The notes: a model not told the origin generated them from the sequence alone. A stretch of DNA of 64,000 bases from Mycolicibacterium crocinum (GCF_022370635.2 NZ_CP092362.2:1426001-1490000); one strand, 5' to 3'; shown: positions 1 through 9,637, numbered from the stretch's first letter. Numbers and translations: made by a program.

Positions 1-33
1 GCGCCACGCCGCTACTCAGCGGTGGTGGCGCCT
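1..33. terminator. Hairpin at left window edge, probable terminator
   Basis: A strong stem is visible: GCGCCACGCCGCT at 1-13 pairs with AGCGGTGGTGGCGC at 18-31 with one bulge, around an ACTC loop. CTTTTGG follows on the + strand. It probably ends a gene lying to the left of the window. The T run is short, as is usual in mycobacteria. Confidence 0.5.
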
Positions 34-46
34 TTTGGCGCTGCGC

Positions 47-241
47 TCAGCTCGCGTTAGCGAGCGGGGGCTTGTCCTCGAACTGCTCCGAGGTGTCGCC
101 CTCGACGAGGAAGTCCCCGTGGTACAGCGCGTCGAAGTCGATTTTGATGACATCGGCACTGGTGTCGTCGATCCACATACCCAGGACTCTATGAGTCGCC
201 ATTAAGGAATCTTTGAGCCGCGATTCGGAGTTCCCTGGCAA
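47..241 (-). CDS. Small hypothetical protein
   Basis: Open frame of 64 codons starting at TTG (241), with GGGAG about 8 nt upstream; an internal ATG at 202 would give 51 residues. The protein is acidic, with no membrane segment, signal peptide or recognised motif. It lies between the terminator-like hairpin at the window edge and the promoter region of the downstream methyltransferase on the other strand. I do not recognise a family, and the base composition is only weakly coding-like, so it may be spurious. Confidence 0.3.
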   Translation of the reverse strand: MPGNSESRLKDSLMATHRVLGMWIDDTSADVIKIDFDALYHGDFLVEGDTSEQFEDKPPLANAS

Positions 242-245
242 TTCT

Positions 246-281
246 TACTCCCGAGTCAGGTAGTTGGTTACTCAAGAGTCA
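246..281. promoter_or_regulatory. Paired ACTCNNGAGT palindromes, putative operator
   Basis: Two copies of a short palindrome, TACTCccGAGTCA (246-258) and TACTCaaGAGTCA (269-281), lie 23 bp apart, about two helical turns, just upstream of the methyltransferase start at 352. The spacing and symmetry are what two dimers of a transcription factor would need. The regulator is unknown. A related sequence, GTTACTCAAG, occurs near 15,680. Confidence 0.35.
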
Positions 282-351
282 GGTTGGTCACGGGTGACGC
301 CAAAAACCCCGTGCGACTAGGGTGGCTCTGAGCAGGGAGGACATCACAGCC

Positions 352-990
352 ATGTCACAGCAGACCGTCGACAATCCGTTTTTCGCTCGCTTCTGGACGG
401 TGCTTTCCGCCCACGAGTCCGAGGCCATGCGAAGGCTCCGGCGCGAGAATCTCTCAGGCCTACACGGGCGTGTCTTGGAGGTGGGTGCGGGCACCGGAAC
501 CAACTTCGCCTTCTACCCCGAGTCGGTGACCGAGGTCGTCGCGCTCGAACCCGAGACGCGCCTGGCGCCACTGGCCAAACAGGCCGCCGCGGCCGCCACG
601 GTTCCGGTGACGGTCATCGAATCGACTGTCGAGACGATGCCCGCGACCGAGCCCTTCGACGCGGTGGTGTGCTCACTGGTGCTGTGCTCGGTGGCCGACC
701 CGGACGGTGTGCTGCGTCAGCTCAACGCGGTGCTGAAGCCGGGCGGCGAGCTGCGCTACTTCGAGCACATCGCCCAGGGCGGCTGGCGCGGCCGATTGCA
801 GCGAGTGGCCGACGCGACGATCTGGCCGCGGTTCGCGGGCAACTGCCACACCCACCGCGATACCGAGCGCTCGATCGCCGGGGCCGGGTTCGTCATCGAC
901 ACCGCACGTCGCGAGGCGCAGTTCCCGGCGTGGGTGCCGTTGCCCGTTCACGAGGTCGCGCTGGGACGGGCGAAGAAAGTCAGTGCTTGA
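352..990 (+). CDS. Class I SAM-dependent methyltransferase
   Basis: Protein of 212 aa with a Rossmann-type methyltransferase fold. Motif I is [12 protein letters not shown] at about residues 40-51, followed by an acidic strand end (VALEPE) and the post-I region [12 protein letters not shown] typical of the UbiE/Methyltransf_11 group. The substrate cannot be inferred. ATG at 352 is chosen because GGGAGG lies at 335-340; an in-frame GTG at 322 has no such site. The 3' end overlaps the convergent sirtuin gene by 11 bp. Confidence 0.85.
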   Translation: MSQQTVDNPFFARFWTVLSAHESEAMRRLRRENLSGLHGRVLEVGAGTGTNFAFYPESVTEVVALEPETRLAPLAKQAAAAATVPVTVIESTVETMPATEPFDAVVCSLVLCSVADPDGVLRQLNAVLKPGGELRYFEHIAQGGWRGRLQRVADATIWPRFAGNCHTHRDTERSIAGAGFVIDTARREAQFPAWVPLPVHEVALGRAKKVSA

Positions 991-1696
991 GCAGTTCGGG
1001 CAGCTGCTGCAGCAGCTTCGGCAGCGCGGTGCTCGCCGACTCCCGAAGCGTGATCGTCGCGTTCGACGACAGCGGGGTCGGCTCGGGATTGACCTCCACG
1101 ACGACGACTCCGCGGGCCAGCGCCACATCCGGTAGGCCCGCCGCCGGATAGACGATCCCCGACGTACCGACGACCACCAGGACGTCGGCGGTGGCCGCCG
1201 CTTCGACCGCGGCCTGCCACGGCTCGTCGGGCAGCTGCTCGCCGAACCAGACGATGCCCGGCCGGATCAGCCCACCGCACTCGCACTGCGGCGGCATCTT
1301 CTCCAGTTCGGGCTCGGGCATATCCGGCAAGAGACCGTGGTAGCGCGAACCACAGGTGTCGCACCAGAACTCGAACAGGCTGCCGTGCAGGTGGTGCACC
1401 GCCTTACTGCCCGCCCGCTCGTGCAGGTTGTCGACGTTCTGGGTGATCACAGTGACGTCGGCGTGGTCCTGCCAGGCCGCGACCGCACGGTGCCCGTCGT
1501 TGGGCTCGACCTCCTGCACGAGGTGATGCCGCCACAGATACCAGGCCCACACCCGCTCGGGATGGTTCTGCCAACCGTCTGTGCTCGACAATTCGTACGG
1601 GTCGTATTTGGCCCACAAACCCGTCTTGTCGTCGCGAAACGTCGGCACGCCGCTCTCGGCGGAGATCCCCGCCCCGCTCAGTACCGCGATACGCAC
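980..1696 (-). CDS. cobB: NAD-dependent protein deacylase, Sir2 family
   Basis: Class III sirtuin-type deacylase, the apparent counterpart of M. tuberculosis Rv1151c. Visible signatures are the NAD-binding [15 protein letters not shown] at the N-terminus, the [12 protein letters not shown] motif, the catalytic His in HHLHGSLFE, a CxxC...CxC zinc site and the [12 protein letters not shown] loop. A Y-x-x-R pair (WYLWRH) matches sirtuins that prefer succinyl/malonyl-lysine, so it may act as a desuccinylase as well as a deacetylase. GTG at 1696 gives the family's usual N-terminus; a TTG at 1705 would add three residues. Divergent from the GntR gene across about 37 bp. Confidence 0.9.
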   Translation of the reverse strand: MRIAVLSGAGISAESGVPTFRDDKTGLWAKYDPYELSSTDGWQNHPERVWAWYLWRHHLVQEVEPNDGHRAVAAWQDHADVTVITQNVDNLHERAGSKAVHHLHGSLFEFWCDTCGSRYHGLLPDMPEPELEKMPPQCECGGLIRPGIVWFGEQLPDEPWQAAVEAAATADVLVVVGTSGIVYPAAGLPDVALARGVVVVEVNPEPTPLSSNATITLRESASTALPKLLQQLPELLKH

Positions 1697-1733
1697 ACCC
1701 CCCAAAATAGCCGGTCTAGGCGATACTTAGCAT

Positions 1734-2099
1734 GTGTCGGATTTGGGGGTCTGGTTACGCGTCGACGGACAGGCCGCGCGTCCTCTCTTTGATCAGCTGA
1801 GAACACAGATCATCGCGGGTATCCGCGACGGGCGGCTGTCGCCGGGCGTCCGGTTGCCGACGGTGCGTGAGCTGGCTGGTCAACTGAACTTGGCCGTCAA
1901 CACGGTGGCGCGGGCGTACCGGGAGTTGGAAACCGCCGGGATCGTCGAAACCCGCGGCCGGTTCGGGACGTTCGTGGCGCGAGCCGATCCGGCCGACGCC
2001 GCGATGGCCGCCGCGGCCAACGCCTACGTGGAGGCGTCCCGCGCCCTCGGGCTGGGCAAGCAGGAGGCGCTGGAGTACCTGGACAGCGCGTTCGGCTGA
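1734..2099 (+). CDS. GntR-family regulator, YtrA-like, short
   Basis: Protein of 121 aa with an N-terminal winged helix (about 15-80: [20 protein letters not shown] and the wing GRFGTFV) and only a short C-terminal helical tail, as in the YtrA subfamily. It occupies the position of Rv1152 beside the sirtuin. A GATACT -10-like box 8 nt before the GTG suggests a leaderless transcript. It probably controls itself or adjacent genes; the effector is unknown. Confidence 0.85.
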   Translation: MSDLGVWLRVDGQAARPLFDQLRTQIIAGIRDGRLSPGVRLPTVRELAGQLNLAVNTVARAYRELETAGIVETRGRFGTFVARADPADAAMAAAANAYVEASRALGLGKQEALEYLDSAFG

Positions 2100-2103
2100 G
2101 CCG

Positions 2104-2931
2104 TCAGCCGAACTCAAGCAGCGTGTACGCGCCGCGGAAACGCTTCGTCGGGCCGAAGTGCCAGATTGCCGGCCACACCCTGTTGAAGAAGAACCCGCGG
2201 CCTTTCGGCATCGGAATGTCATGTACCGCTTTGATTCCCGGCACCGTGTTGACCAGATCGGCCAGCTGAACGGTGCTCAGGCTGAACGGCATCGGTGGCA
2301 CCCGGTAGTGCTTCGAGGACCGCATTCCCTTGGGGGCGAGCTTCTTGACCATCGTCGGCGGTAGGTCGAAGAACATTTGGCCGCCCGGAAAGCGCTTGGC
2401 GCACTGGATGATCAGATCCATCGCCTCGGCGGGTTGCAGATACATCAGCAAGCCCTCGGCGGTGATGAACACGCCCTCACCGGTGTCGATCGTGTCCATC
2501 CAGCTGTAGTCCAGGGCGGACTGCGCGAGCGAGGTGATCCGCGGAGACGACGGCAGTAGGCGCTGGCGCAGTTCGATGACCGGCGGCAGGTCCACCGACA
2601 CCCAGCGGAACTGCGGGTCGGCGATGGCGTCGCTCACCCGCCAGAAGCTGGTCTGGAAACCTTCGGCCAGCGCGACGACCGTGGCCCTCGGGTGCTGCGT
2701 GAGGTAGGCGACCGCGCAGGCGTCGACGGCCAGCGAGCGCAGCGCCATCTCCTGACCCTTGCGGCCGAATTTGTCGAAGTCGAAGTCGATGGAGTCGACG
2801 AGTTCGATCGCCATCGGGTCGTGCAGGATCGCCCCGGGCAGGCTCGCCTGATGGGCGCGGCCGTTAAGGGTCATCAGCGCGGTTTCGGAGACGCCGCCCA
2901 GCTGGCTGGCGTCGATCTTGGGACTGTTCAC
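2104..2931 (-). CDS. Class I SAM-dependent O-methyltransferase (LCMT/TcmP family)
   Basis: Protein of 275 aa resembling Rv1153c (Omt). The leucine carboxyl methyltransferase-type fold is seen in RATVVALAEGFQTSFWR (SAM-binding region), WVSVDLPPVIELR and the EGVFITAEGLLMYL block. The methyl acceptor is unknown. The start GTG overlaps the stop of the upstream DUF1697 gene in a GTGA, so the two are probably translationally coupled. Confidence 0.85.
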   Translation of the reverse strand: MNSPKIDASQLGGVSETALMTLNGRAHQASLPGAILHDPMAIELVDSIDFDFDKFGRKGQEMALRSLAVDACAVAYLTQHPRATVVALAEGFQTSFWRVSDAIADPQFRWVSVDLPPVIELRQRLLPSSPRITSLAQSALDYSWMDTIDTGEGVFITAEGLLMYLQPAEAMDLIIQCAKRFPGGQMFFDLPPTMVKKLAPKGMRSSKHYRVPPMPFSLSTVQLADLVNTVPGIKAVHDIPMPKGRGFFFNRVWPAIWHFGPTKRFRGAYTLLEFG

Positions 2932-3449
2932 TTCAATACTTTCGCCAGTGTGCGCAGGTTGCGTGTGGTGGTCGAGGACTTGTAGCGCTTCTTGCCCATC
3001 GTCTTGCCGACGGCCGAGTCCAGGGTCGAGCTCTTGGGCACCTGCCAGTACAGGACGCCGTCGCCGCGTTCGATCTTCTCCTGCGGCCCGGCGTCGTCGG
3101 CCAGGCCGGCGAGCTCGTCGAGGATGGCGGGATCGCTGACGAACGTCACGTAGGAGTGGTGGCCCTCGACCTCGGGCTCGAACGGATAACCGTCGGCGAC
3201 GGCGCGCACGGTGTCGAGGTCGTACACCAACACCCAGGCGTCGTAGCCGAACGCATCCCGAAGTGCCGCTTCGGCTTTCGTGCGCACCGCCTTGGCGGCC
3301 GCGCTGCTGTCGAGCAACACGTTGCCACTGGCGAGGATCGTCTTGACGTTCGCGAAGCCGGCGGCGGTGAAGGCGTCGGCGACGTCGGCCATCTTCATGG
3401 TCGTTCCGCTCACGTTCACACCGCGCAGGAAAGCCGCGTAGCGGGTCAT
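2928..3449 (-). CDS. DUF1697 domain protein
   Basis: Protein of 173 aa spanning a full DUF1697 domain, recognised from the N-terminal YAAFLRGVNVSGTTMKMA and the ASGNVLLDS motif. Function of the family is not established. It is the first gene of a two-gene unit with the O-methyltransferase (4-bp overlap) and is divergent from the F420-binding protein across 31 bp. Confidence 0.85.
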   Translation of the reverse strand: MTRYAAFLRGVNVSGTTMKMADVADAFTAAGFANVKTILASGNVLLDSSAAAKAVRTKAEAALRDAFGYDAWVLVYDLDTVRAVADGYPFEPEVEGHHSYVTFVSDPAILDELAGLADDAGPQEKIERGDGVLYWQVPKSSTLDSAVGKTMGKKRYKSSTTTRNLRTLAKVLK

Positions 3450-3471
3450 GTTCTCGATGTTAGCGACGTAG

Positions 3472-3924
<453 letters not shown>

Positions 3925-3945
3925 CTCACCCGTTAGTCTGACCGC

Positions 3946-4122
3946 ATGGCCGAATCAGAGTCCGAACCGCAGGACGACACCAAGGCGAAGTTCCGCGAGG
4001 CACTCGAGCGCAAGAAGGCGAAGGCGGCGGGCGGTTCTGCGCACACCGACGCCGGCAGCAAGCAATCGCGTTCGCACGGGGCGGTCGGCAACCGACGGGA
4101 ATTCCGTCGCAAGAGCGGCTAA
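3946..4122 (+). CDS. DUF5302 small basic protein
   Basis: A 58-residue protein beginning MAESESEPQDDTKAKF and ending in a basic tail EFRRKSG. The layout of acidic N-terminus, Lys/Arg-rich helix (FREALERKKAKAA) and basic tail matches the actinobacterial DUF5302 family, which commonly follows Rv1155-type genes. Function unknown. The stop overlaps the convergent MFS gene by 4 bp. Confidence 0.75.
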   Translation: MAESESEPQDDTKAKFREALERKKAKAAGGSAHTDAGSKQSRSHGAVGNRREFRRKSG

Positions 4123-5285
4123 CCGGCTGCGTGCTCGGAAAGCTCTGCCGCAGGGCGTGATTCCTGCCGAAGAATGGCCGTCAGGCAGACCAGCGCCAGC
4201 ACTCCGACCGCGATTGCGAAGACAGTGCCGCCGGTGCGCAGGCCCCACGCCTGCGCGGCGAATCCCTCGCCGATCACCGGGATCGAGATCGCGATGTAGG
4301 CCACCACGAAATAGGTGGAACTGACTTCGGCGCGCCGCTCCGCCGGGGTGTGCTCGGCAACGGCGGCCAGCCCGCGGCTGAAGCTGATGCCCTGACCGAT
4401 GCCGGCCACCACCGCCGCGATGATCAGCCCGGCCAGTGACGAATAGTGCAGTGCGACAACCAGAATGCCCATACCGACGGTGAGGATCGCGCAGCCCAGT
4501 GCGACGGCGCGTTGCGGAGGTATGCGGGTTCCGGCGATCTGGGCGACCGCCGAAGCGCCGAAGATCGAGCCTGCCATCACGCCGGCCAGCGCGTGGTTGC
4601 TGATCCCGATGATGTTGGTCAGCAACGAAGGCGCCACCGAGGTGAACAGGCCGGTGACGGCGAAACCGGCGAACGCGGCCAGCGCGGCGGTGATGAACAC
4701 CGAGCGCACCTCGGGAGGCACCGAGAGCCGTTGCAGGCCGAGCTTTCCGGTGCGACTGGAGGTTTCTGGCACCAACAGGATGGCGACGGCGGCCAGCACC
4801 ATGAGCGCGATGTGCACGATGTAGGTGAGCCTCAGCGGGTTCGGCGCGTACTGCGCCAGCACGCCGGCCAGCACCGGTCCGGTGCCGAGCCCGCCGATGT
4901 TGGCGATGGTGGCCACCGCCGCGGCACGGGACTTCCACCTCGGCGGCGCCGCCTCGATGACCGCTGCGGTGGCCGTGCCGGTGAAGATGCCCGCCGACAG
5001 GCCGGACAGCACCCGTCCCACCAGAAGCTCGGGCACCGAATCGGCCACCAGGAACACCGCGGCACTGATCAGCGCGCAGCCGACACCGGCCAGCAGGACC
5101 GGACGTCGGCCGATGGCGTCCGACCATCTGCCGAACACCAGCAGCGCGAACAGCACTCCGCCGGCGTAGGTGGCGTAGATGACGGTTGTCGTCAGCACCG
5201 CGAAGTGCATCTGCTCGGAGTACAGCGCGTACAGCGGTGTGGGCAGTGTGGTGCCCACCATGATCGCGGCGAACGCGTACGCCAA
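4119..5285 (-). CDS. MFS transporter (DHA1-like), N-terminus disrupted
   Basis: About 388 residues with 12 predicted membrane helices and the MFS motif A-like loop GRWSDAIGRRPVLLAG after helix 2; a drug:H+ antiporter-type exporter. In the same frame upstream, ATG codons at 5357 and 5321 would supply the expected N-terminus, but a TGA at 5304-5306 separates them from the rest. Codons between the stop and the TTG at 5285 read GLPFALL, continuing the first helix. Either translation restarts at TTG with a clipped first helix, or the gene is newly inactivated, or there is a base error. Confidence 0.7.
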   Translation of the reverse strand: MAYAFAAIMVGTTLPTPLYALYSEQMHFAVLTTTVIYATYAGGVLFALLVFGRWSDAIGRRPVLLAGVGCALISAAVFLVADSVPELLVGRVLSGLSAGIFTGTATAAVIEAAPPRWKSRAAAVATIANIGGLGTGPVLAGVLAQYAPNPLRLTYIVHIALMVLAAVAILLVPETSSRTGKLGLQRLSVPPEVRSVFITAALAAFAGFAVTGLFTSVAPSLLTNIIGISNHALAGVMAGSIFGASAVAQIAGTRIPPQRAVALGCAILTVGMGILVVALHYSSLAGLIIAAVVAGIGQGISFSRGLAAVAEHTPAERRAEVSSTYFVVAYIAISIPVIGEGFAAQAWGLRTGGTVFAIAVGVLALVCLTAILRQESRPAAELSEHAAG

Positions 5286-5422
5286 CAGCGCGAAGGGGAG
5301 ACCTCACCGGGTGGGGCTCATGGTCCGGCGGGCAGGAGCGGAGCGACCAGGGGTCATGGGAATGTGAAACTCATTGGCACCTACACACCATTCCCGCACC
5401 CGGCGAGATTCTCACCTCAATT

Positions 5423-7057
5423 TCAGTGGTGGGTGGCCTTCTCGGCGCCGACGCCGGTCAGCGACCGCACCTCCATTTCGGCGTTGAGCTCCGGATCGCC
5501 GGTGTCTTTGGATGTCAGCGTCCCGACGATGCCGAGGATGAACGCCAGCGGGATCGACACGATGCCCGGGTTGGCCAGCGGGAACCAGTCGAAGTTCGCG
5601 CCGGGGATCATCGCCGTCTTGTTGCCCGACACCGCGGGGGAGAAGACGATCAGCACCAGGCAGCTGATCAGCCCGCCGTACATGCTCCACAACGCTCCGC
5701 GGGTATTGAACCGCTTCCAGTACAGCGAGTACACGATGGTCGGCAGGTTGGCCGATGCCGCGACCGCGAAGGCCAGCGCCACCAGGAACGCGACGTTCTG
5801 GCCGTTGGCCAGAATGCCCAGCCCGATCGCGGCGATGCCGAGCACCACTGCGGTGATCCGCGAGACCCGCACCTGTTCGTCCTCAGTGACCTTGTGGCTC
5901 TTGAGGACACTGGCGTAGACGTCGTGGGCGAAGGACGCCGACGCAGTGATCGTCAGGCCCGCCACCACGGCCAGGATCGTCGCGAACGCGACGGCCGAGA
6001 TGATGCCGAGCAGGATCACGCCGCCGAGCTGGAACGCCAGCAGCGGGGCTGCCGAGTTCTGCCCGCCGGGAGCGGCCAGGATCTTGTCGGGTCCGACCAT
6101 GGCTGCTGCGCCGTAGCCCAGCGCCAGGGTGAACAGGTAGAAGGCACCGATCAGACCGATCGCCCAAACCACCGACCGCCGAGCCTCTTTCGCAGTCGGC
6201 ACGGTGTAGAAGCGCATCAGCACGTGTGGCAGGCCGGCCGTGCCGAGAACCAGTGCCAGCCCCAGCGACAGCAGGTTGATCTTTGAGGTGGTGTTGGCGC
6301 CGTATTGCGCGCCCGGCGCCAGCACATCGCGGCTGGCGACACCCTTGGTGGTGGCGTCGTGCACCATCTGCTGCGCCGAACCGAGGATGTCGGAGAAGTT
6401 CAGTCCGAACTTGACCAGCACCAGCAGCGTCATGATCGCCGCGCCGGCGATCAGCAGCACGGCCTTGATGATCTGCACCCAGGTGGTGCCCTTCATGCCG
6501 CCGACCAGGACGTAGACGATCATGAGCACACCGACCACGGCGATCACGACGGATTGGGCGGTGCGCCCGTGGACGTCGAGTAGCAGCGCGACCAGGCCGC
6601 CGGCACCGGCCATCTGGGCCAGCAGGTAGAACAGCGACACCGTCAACGTGGAGGTGGCTGCGGCCACTCGGACCGGCCGCTGCTTGAGCCGGAAGCTCAG
6701 CACGTCGGCCATCGTGAATTTGCCTGTGTTGCGCAGCAACTCGGCTACCAGCAGCAGGGCTACCAGCCATGCCACCAGGAAGCCGATCGAATACAGGAAG
6801 CCGTCATAGCCGAACACCGCGATGGCGCCGGCGATACCGAGAAAACTTGCCGCGGAGAGGTAATCGCCAGCGATGGCGATACCGTTCTGCGGTCCGGAGA
6901 ACGCCCGACCGCCGGTGAAGAACTCGGTGGCGTTGGTGTTGGAGCGGCCGGCCCTGATCACGATGAACAGCGTGATCAGCACGAAGGCCACGAAGATGCT
7001 GATGTTGACGACGGGATTGCCGATCCGACTGGCCTCGGCGAGCAGGGTGGTGGTCAC
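5423..7057 (-). CDS. Sodium:solute symporter, cation/acetate symporter type
   Basis: Protein of 544 aa of the SSS family (ActP/MctC-like group), with about 13 membrane helices. ActP-type features are FFTGGRAFSGPQNGIAIAGD, the sodium-site region SAASFLGIAG, and GLPHVLMRFYTVP. The likely substrates are short monocarboxylates such as acetate, propionate or pyruvate (inference). GTG at 7057 overlaps the DUF485 stop (GTGA), giving the classic DUF485-SSS pair. Earlier in-frame codons run into the DUF485 gene and are not needed. Confidence 0.88.
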   Translation of the reverse strand: MTTTLLAEASRIGNPVVNISIFVAFVLITLFIVIRAGRSNTNATEFFTGGRAFSGPQNGIAIAGDYLSAASFLGIAGAIAVFGYDGFLYSIGFLVAWLVALLLVAELLRNTGKFTMADVLSFRLKQRPVRVAAATSTLTVSLFYLLAQMAGAGGLVALLLDVHGRTAQSVVIAVVGVLMIVYVLVGGMKGTTWVQIIKAVLLIAGAAIMTLLVLVKFGLNFSDILGSAQQMVHDATTKGVASRDVLAPGAQYGANTTSKINLLSLGLALVLGTAGLPHVLMRFYTVPTAKEARRSVVWAIGLIGAFYLFTLALGYGAAAMVGPDKILAAPGGQNSAAPLLAFQLGGVILLGIISAVAFATILAVVAGLTITASASFAHDVYASVLKSHKVTEDEQVRVSRITAVVLGIAAIGLGILANGQNVAFLVALAFAVAASANLPTIVYSLYWKRFNTRGALWSMYGGLISCLVLIVFSPAVSGNKTAMIPGANFDWFPLANPGIVSIPLAFILGIVGTLTSKDTGDPELNAEMEVRSLTGVGAEKATHH

Positions 7058-7407
7058 TTTGCGGCGCCTTCCATCTCGGCGCGGATGGCTTCGGCACGCG
7101 GGTCGAGCTCGCGGTTGGCGAACCGCACGTACAGGCCGGTGATGAGGAACGTCGTCAAGAACTGGCCGAGGCCGATGATCAGGCCGAGGTTGATGTTGCC
7201 CCACACCTTGATGGCCATGAAGTCGTGGGCGAACGCGCCGAGAAGGACGTAGGTGGCGTACCAGATCAGGAAGAACGCCGTCGTCGGGAAGACGAAGCGG
7301 CGCAGCGTGCGGCGCAGCTCCTGAAATTCGGGGCTGGCCTGGACGGCCAGGTATTGGGCGCCGCTGGGGTGAGTTTCCTGCGGCGGCAGGTCGGTTGTGG
7401 ACACCAC
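7054..7407 (-). CDS. DUF485 membrane protein, symporter partner
   Basis: Protein of 117 aa with two membrane segments (about 42-64 and 76-100) and the DUF485 signature around FPTTAFFLIWYATYVLL and NLGLIIGLGQF. DUF485 (YjcH) proteins are encoded immediately before ActP-type symporters and are thought to assist them. GTG at 7407 has a GAGGAG site upstream. The 4-bp overlap with the symporter implies coupled translation. Confidence 0.88.
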   Translation of the reverse strand: MVSTTDLPPQETHPSGAQYLAVQASPEFQELRRTLRRFVFPTTAFFLIWYATYVLLGAFAHDFMAIKVWGNINLGLIIGLGQFLTTFLITGLYVRFANRELDPRAEAIRAEMEGAAK

Positions 7408-7541
7408 GTGCTCCTCAGCTCAAAGTTGTGAACTCCGATCGTGTTCACAGGGTATTGAGAGGTGCGTCACAGCCCTAGGGCTCTGCGCGGGCGGTGCGGT
7501 GAACGGTTGGCGGGTGGCGCTGAACGGTCGGGACGCGTTTT

Positions 7542-9260
7542 TCAGCCCCGGGGCAAGCGCTCCACACCCATGCCGAGCCGTTCCGGCACGTGCATGCGGG
7601 CGAAGATGCGCGCCACGTCGGGTGGCACTTCCCGTCTGGTGATGCGACTGACCACCACCATCGTCGCGAAGGCCAGCGGGACCGTGACGGCGGCGGGATA
7701 GCCGATCAGCGTCGTCAGCCAGCCGCCGAGCACGTCGTCGTCCACCCAGCCGGTGACCGCGACAAGGATGGCGACGCCGGAGGCCAACGCGCCGACCGTC
7801 AACCCCGCGATCGCGCCGGCGGCGGTCAACCCGCGCCACCAGATCCCCAGCACCAGCAGTGGGCACAGGGTGGAGGCCGCGACAGCGAAGGCCAGGCCGA
7901 CGCCGCGGGACAGGTCCAGCACGGGGGAGACCAGCGACAGCGGAATCGGGATGAGCCCGGCGACCAGTGCCACGAGCCGGAAGTCGCTGACCCGGCCGCG
8001 CAGTACGTCGGTGGACAGTGCGCCGGCGATGCTGACCAGCAGACCCGACGACGTGGCGAGGAAGGCCGCGATGGCGCCCGCGGCGACCAAGGCACCGATC
8101 AACTCGCCCGGCAACCCCGCGATGGCGGCCGACGGCAGCAGCAGCACGGCCGCATCGGCCTTGCCCGTGACGAGCAGCTGGGGCACGTAGAGCCGGGCGA
8201 ACACCCCGAGCAGCACAGGGAAGAGGTAGAACAACGACAACAGCACGATCACCGTCAGGGCCGTCCGGCGCGCGGCGCGCCCGTCCGGGTTGGTGTAGAA
8301 GCGGACCAGCACGTGCGGCAGGCCCATGGCGCCGAGGAAGGTTGCCACCATGATCGAAAAGACTTGGTAGAGCGGGTGATTACCGCCAAGTCCGCCGCCG
8401 CTCTGGATCCACGAGGTGCCGGTGGCCGGTGTCCCGGCCACGACGGGAGTCTGGGCTCCCGCGGCCAGTGTCAACGTGGTGCCTTCCGGCAGGGTGTACC
8501 GGCCGGGGGTTTCTAGCGCGTGGTTGTCCACCGTCACACCAGTGGGGTCGGCGACGGTGACGATGACGTCGGTCTCCACGGTGACGACGGTCTGCTGGGC
8601 CACGGTCGGTGGCAGTGGGCCACCGACCTGGGGATGATGGTGGCCGAAGTGCGTCAACAGCACCAGCGCGGGGACGGCGACTGCGGTCAGCTTCAGCCAG
8701 TACTGGAACGCCTGCACGAAGGTGATCGACCGCATCCCGCCGCCGACGACGTTGACGATCACGATCCCGCCGACGACCAGGGGGCCCAGCCAAACCGGCA
8801 CGCCGAGAAGGGCTTTCAACGCGATTCCGGCGCCCTGATATTGCGGGATCAGGTAGAGGATGCACACCGTGACGACCACGATCATCGCGATCCGGCGCAC
8901 TCGCGGCGACCCCAGCCGGAACTCGGCGAAGTCGGGCACGGTGTAGGCGCCGGAGCGGCGCAGCGGGGCGGAGACGAACAGCAGCAGGCCCAGATAGCCT
9001 GCGGTGAACCCGACCGGATACCACAGCGCGTCGGCTCCGTACTTGGCGATCAGCCCGGCGACACCGAGAAACGAAGCGGCCGAGAGGTATTCGCCGGAGA
9101 TAGCGGCGGCGTTCCACCGTGGGCCGACGGTGCGCGAGGCCACCAGGAAGTCGGATGTGGTGCGCGACAGCCGAACCCCGTAGGCGCCGACGGCCACCGT
9201 TGCCACCGCGGCGGCCAGCAGGCCGCCGGCGGTGAAGGCCGTCGCGGTCGATCCACTCAC
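7542..9260 (-). CDS. Second sodium:solute symporter with long loop insert
   Basis: SSS-family transporter of 572 aa. It shares FLVASRTVGPRWNAAAISGE, SAASFLGVAG and GLPHVLVRFYTNPDG with the neighbouring symporter, so it is probably also a monocarboxylate carrier. Unlike that one it carries roughly 90 extra residues between two helices (after LLTHFGHHH to before GNHPLYQVF), rich in Thr/Val and predicted extracytoplasmic. GTG at 9260 overlaps the preceding small membrane gene (GTGA). Encoded downstream of the histidine-kinase/LytTR pair. Confidence 0.88.
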   Translation of the reverse strand: MSGSTATAFTAGGLLAAAVATVAVGAYGVRLSRTTSDFLVASRTVGPRWNAAAISGEYLSAASFLGVAGLIAKYGADALWYPVGFTAGYLGLLLFVSAPLRRSGAYTVPDFAEFRLGSPRVRRIAMIVVVTVCILYLIPQYQGAGIALKALLGVPVWLGPLVVGGIVIVNVVGGGMRSITFVQAFQYWLKLTAVAVPALVLLTHFGHHHPQVGGPLPPTVAQQTVVTVETDVIVTVADPTGVTVDNHALETPGRYTLPEGTTLTLAAGAQTPVVAGTPATGTSWIQSGGGLGGNHPLYQVFSIMVATFLGAMGLPHVLVRFYTNPDGRAARRTALTVIVLLSLFYLFPVLLGVFARLYVPQLLVTGKADAAVLLLPSAAIAGLPGELIGALVAAGAIAAFLATSSGLLVSIAGALSTDVLRGRVSDFRLVALVAGLIPIPLSLVSPVLDLSRGVGLAFAVAASTLCPLLVLGIWWRGLTAAGAIAGLTVGALASGVAILVAVTGWVDDDVLGGWLTTLIGYPAAVTVPLAFATMVVVSRITRREVPPDVARIFARMHVPERLGMGVERLPRG

Positions 9261-9637
9261 GGCGGACTCTCCTCGTCGACCACGCCCATGAAGTCGCGCT
9301 CGCCCTGTTCGGCCAGCCGGATGAAAAGCCGGCCGATTCCGTAGAGCGCGGGGTAGACCAGGACCGCCAGCGTCAGCCAATTCAGCCGCATCCCGAACAC
9401 GCTGGCGTTGGACAGCTCTGGGAACACCGCATTGAGCAACGGCAGCGCGGCCATACCACCGGCGACCAATGCGGCCAGCCGCAGCGCCAGCCCGAGCTGA
9501 GCTCGTACCAGACCGCGCACCAGCGCGTCGCCGATCTCGGTTTGTTCCTGGACCTCGACGCGAGTGTGCACCACCCGGGTGCCGCGACGGTGGGCCAGCA
9601 CGACGCGTTCGCGTTGCGGGCGGCTCGGCCTAGTCAT
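9257..9637 (-). CDS. Small two-helix membrane protein, symporter partner
   Basis: Protein of about 126 aa: basic N-terminus, a short amphipathic region, then two hydrophobic helices (LGLALRLAALVAGGMAALPLL and LNWLTLAVLVYPALYGIGRL) and an acidic tail. By position and topology it parallels DUF485/DUF4212 partners of SSS symporters. ATG at 9637 overlaps the LytTR stop by 8 bp; ATG at 9655 is an alternative. Confidence 0.75.
   Translation of the reverse strand: MTRPSRPQRERVVLAHRRGTRVVHTRVEVQEQTEIGDALVRGLVRAQLGLALRLAALVAGGMAALPLLNAVFPELSNASVFGMRLNWLTLAVLVYPALYGIGRLFIRLAEQGERDFMGVVDEESPP

Noticed and set aside
3955..5307. 450-codon frame overlapping the MFS transporter on the same strand
   Set aside because: Its translation is Arg/His/Gly-rich noise; the other frame gives a clear MFS protein with motif A and membrane helices.
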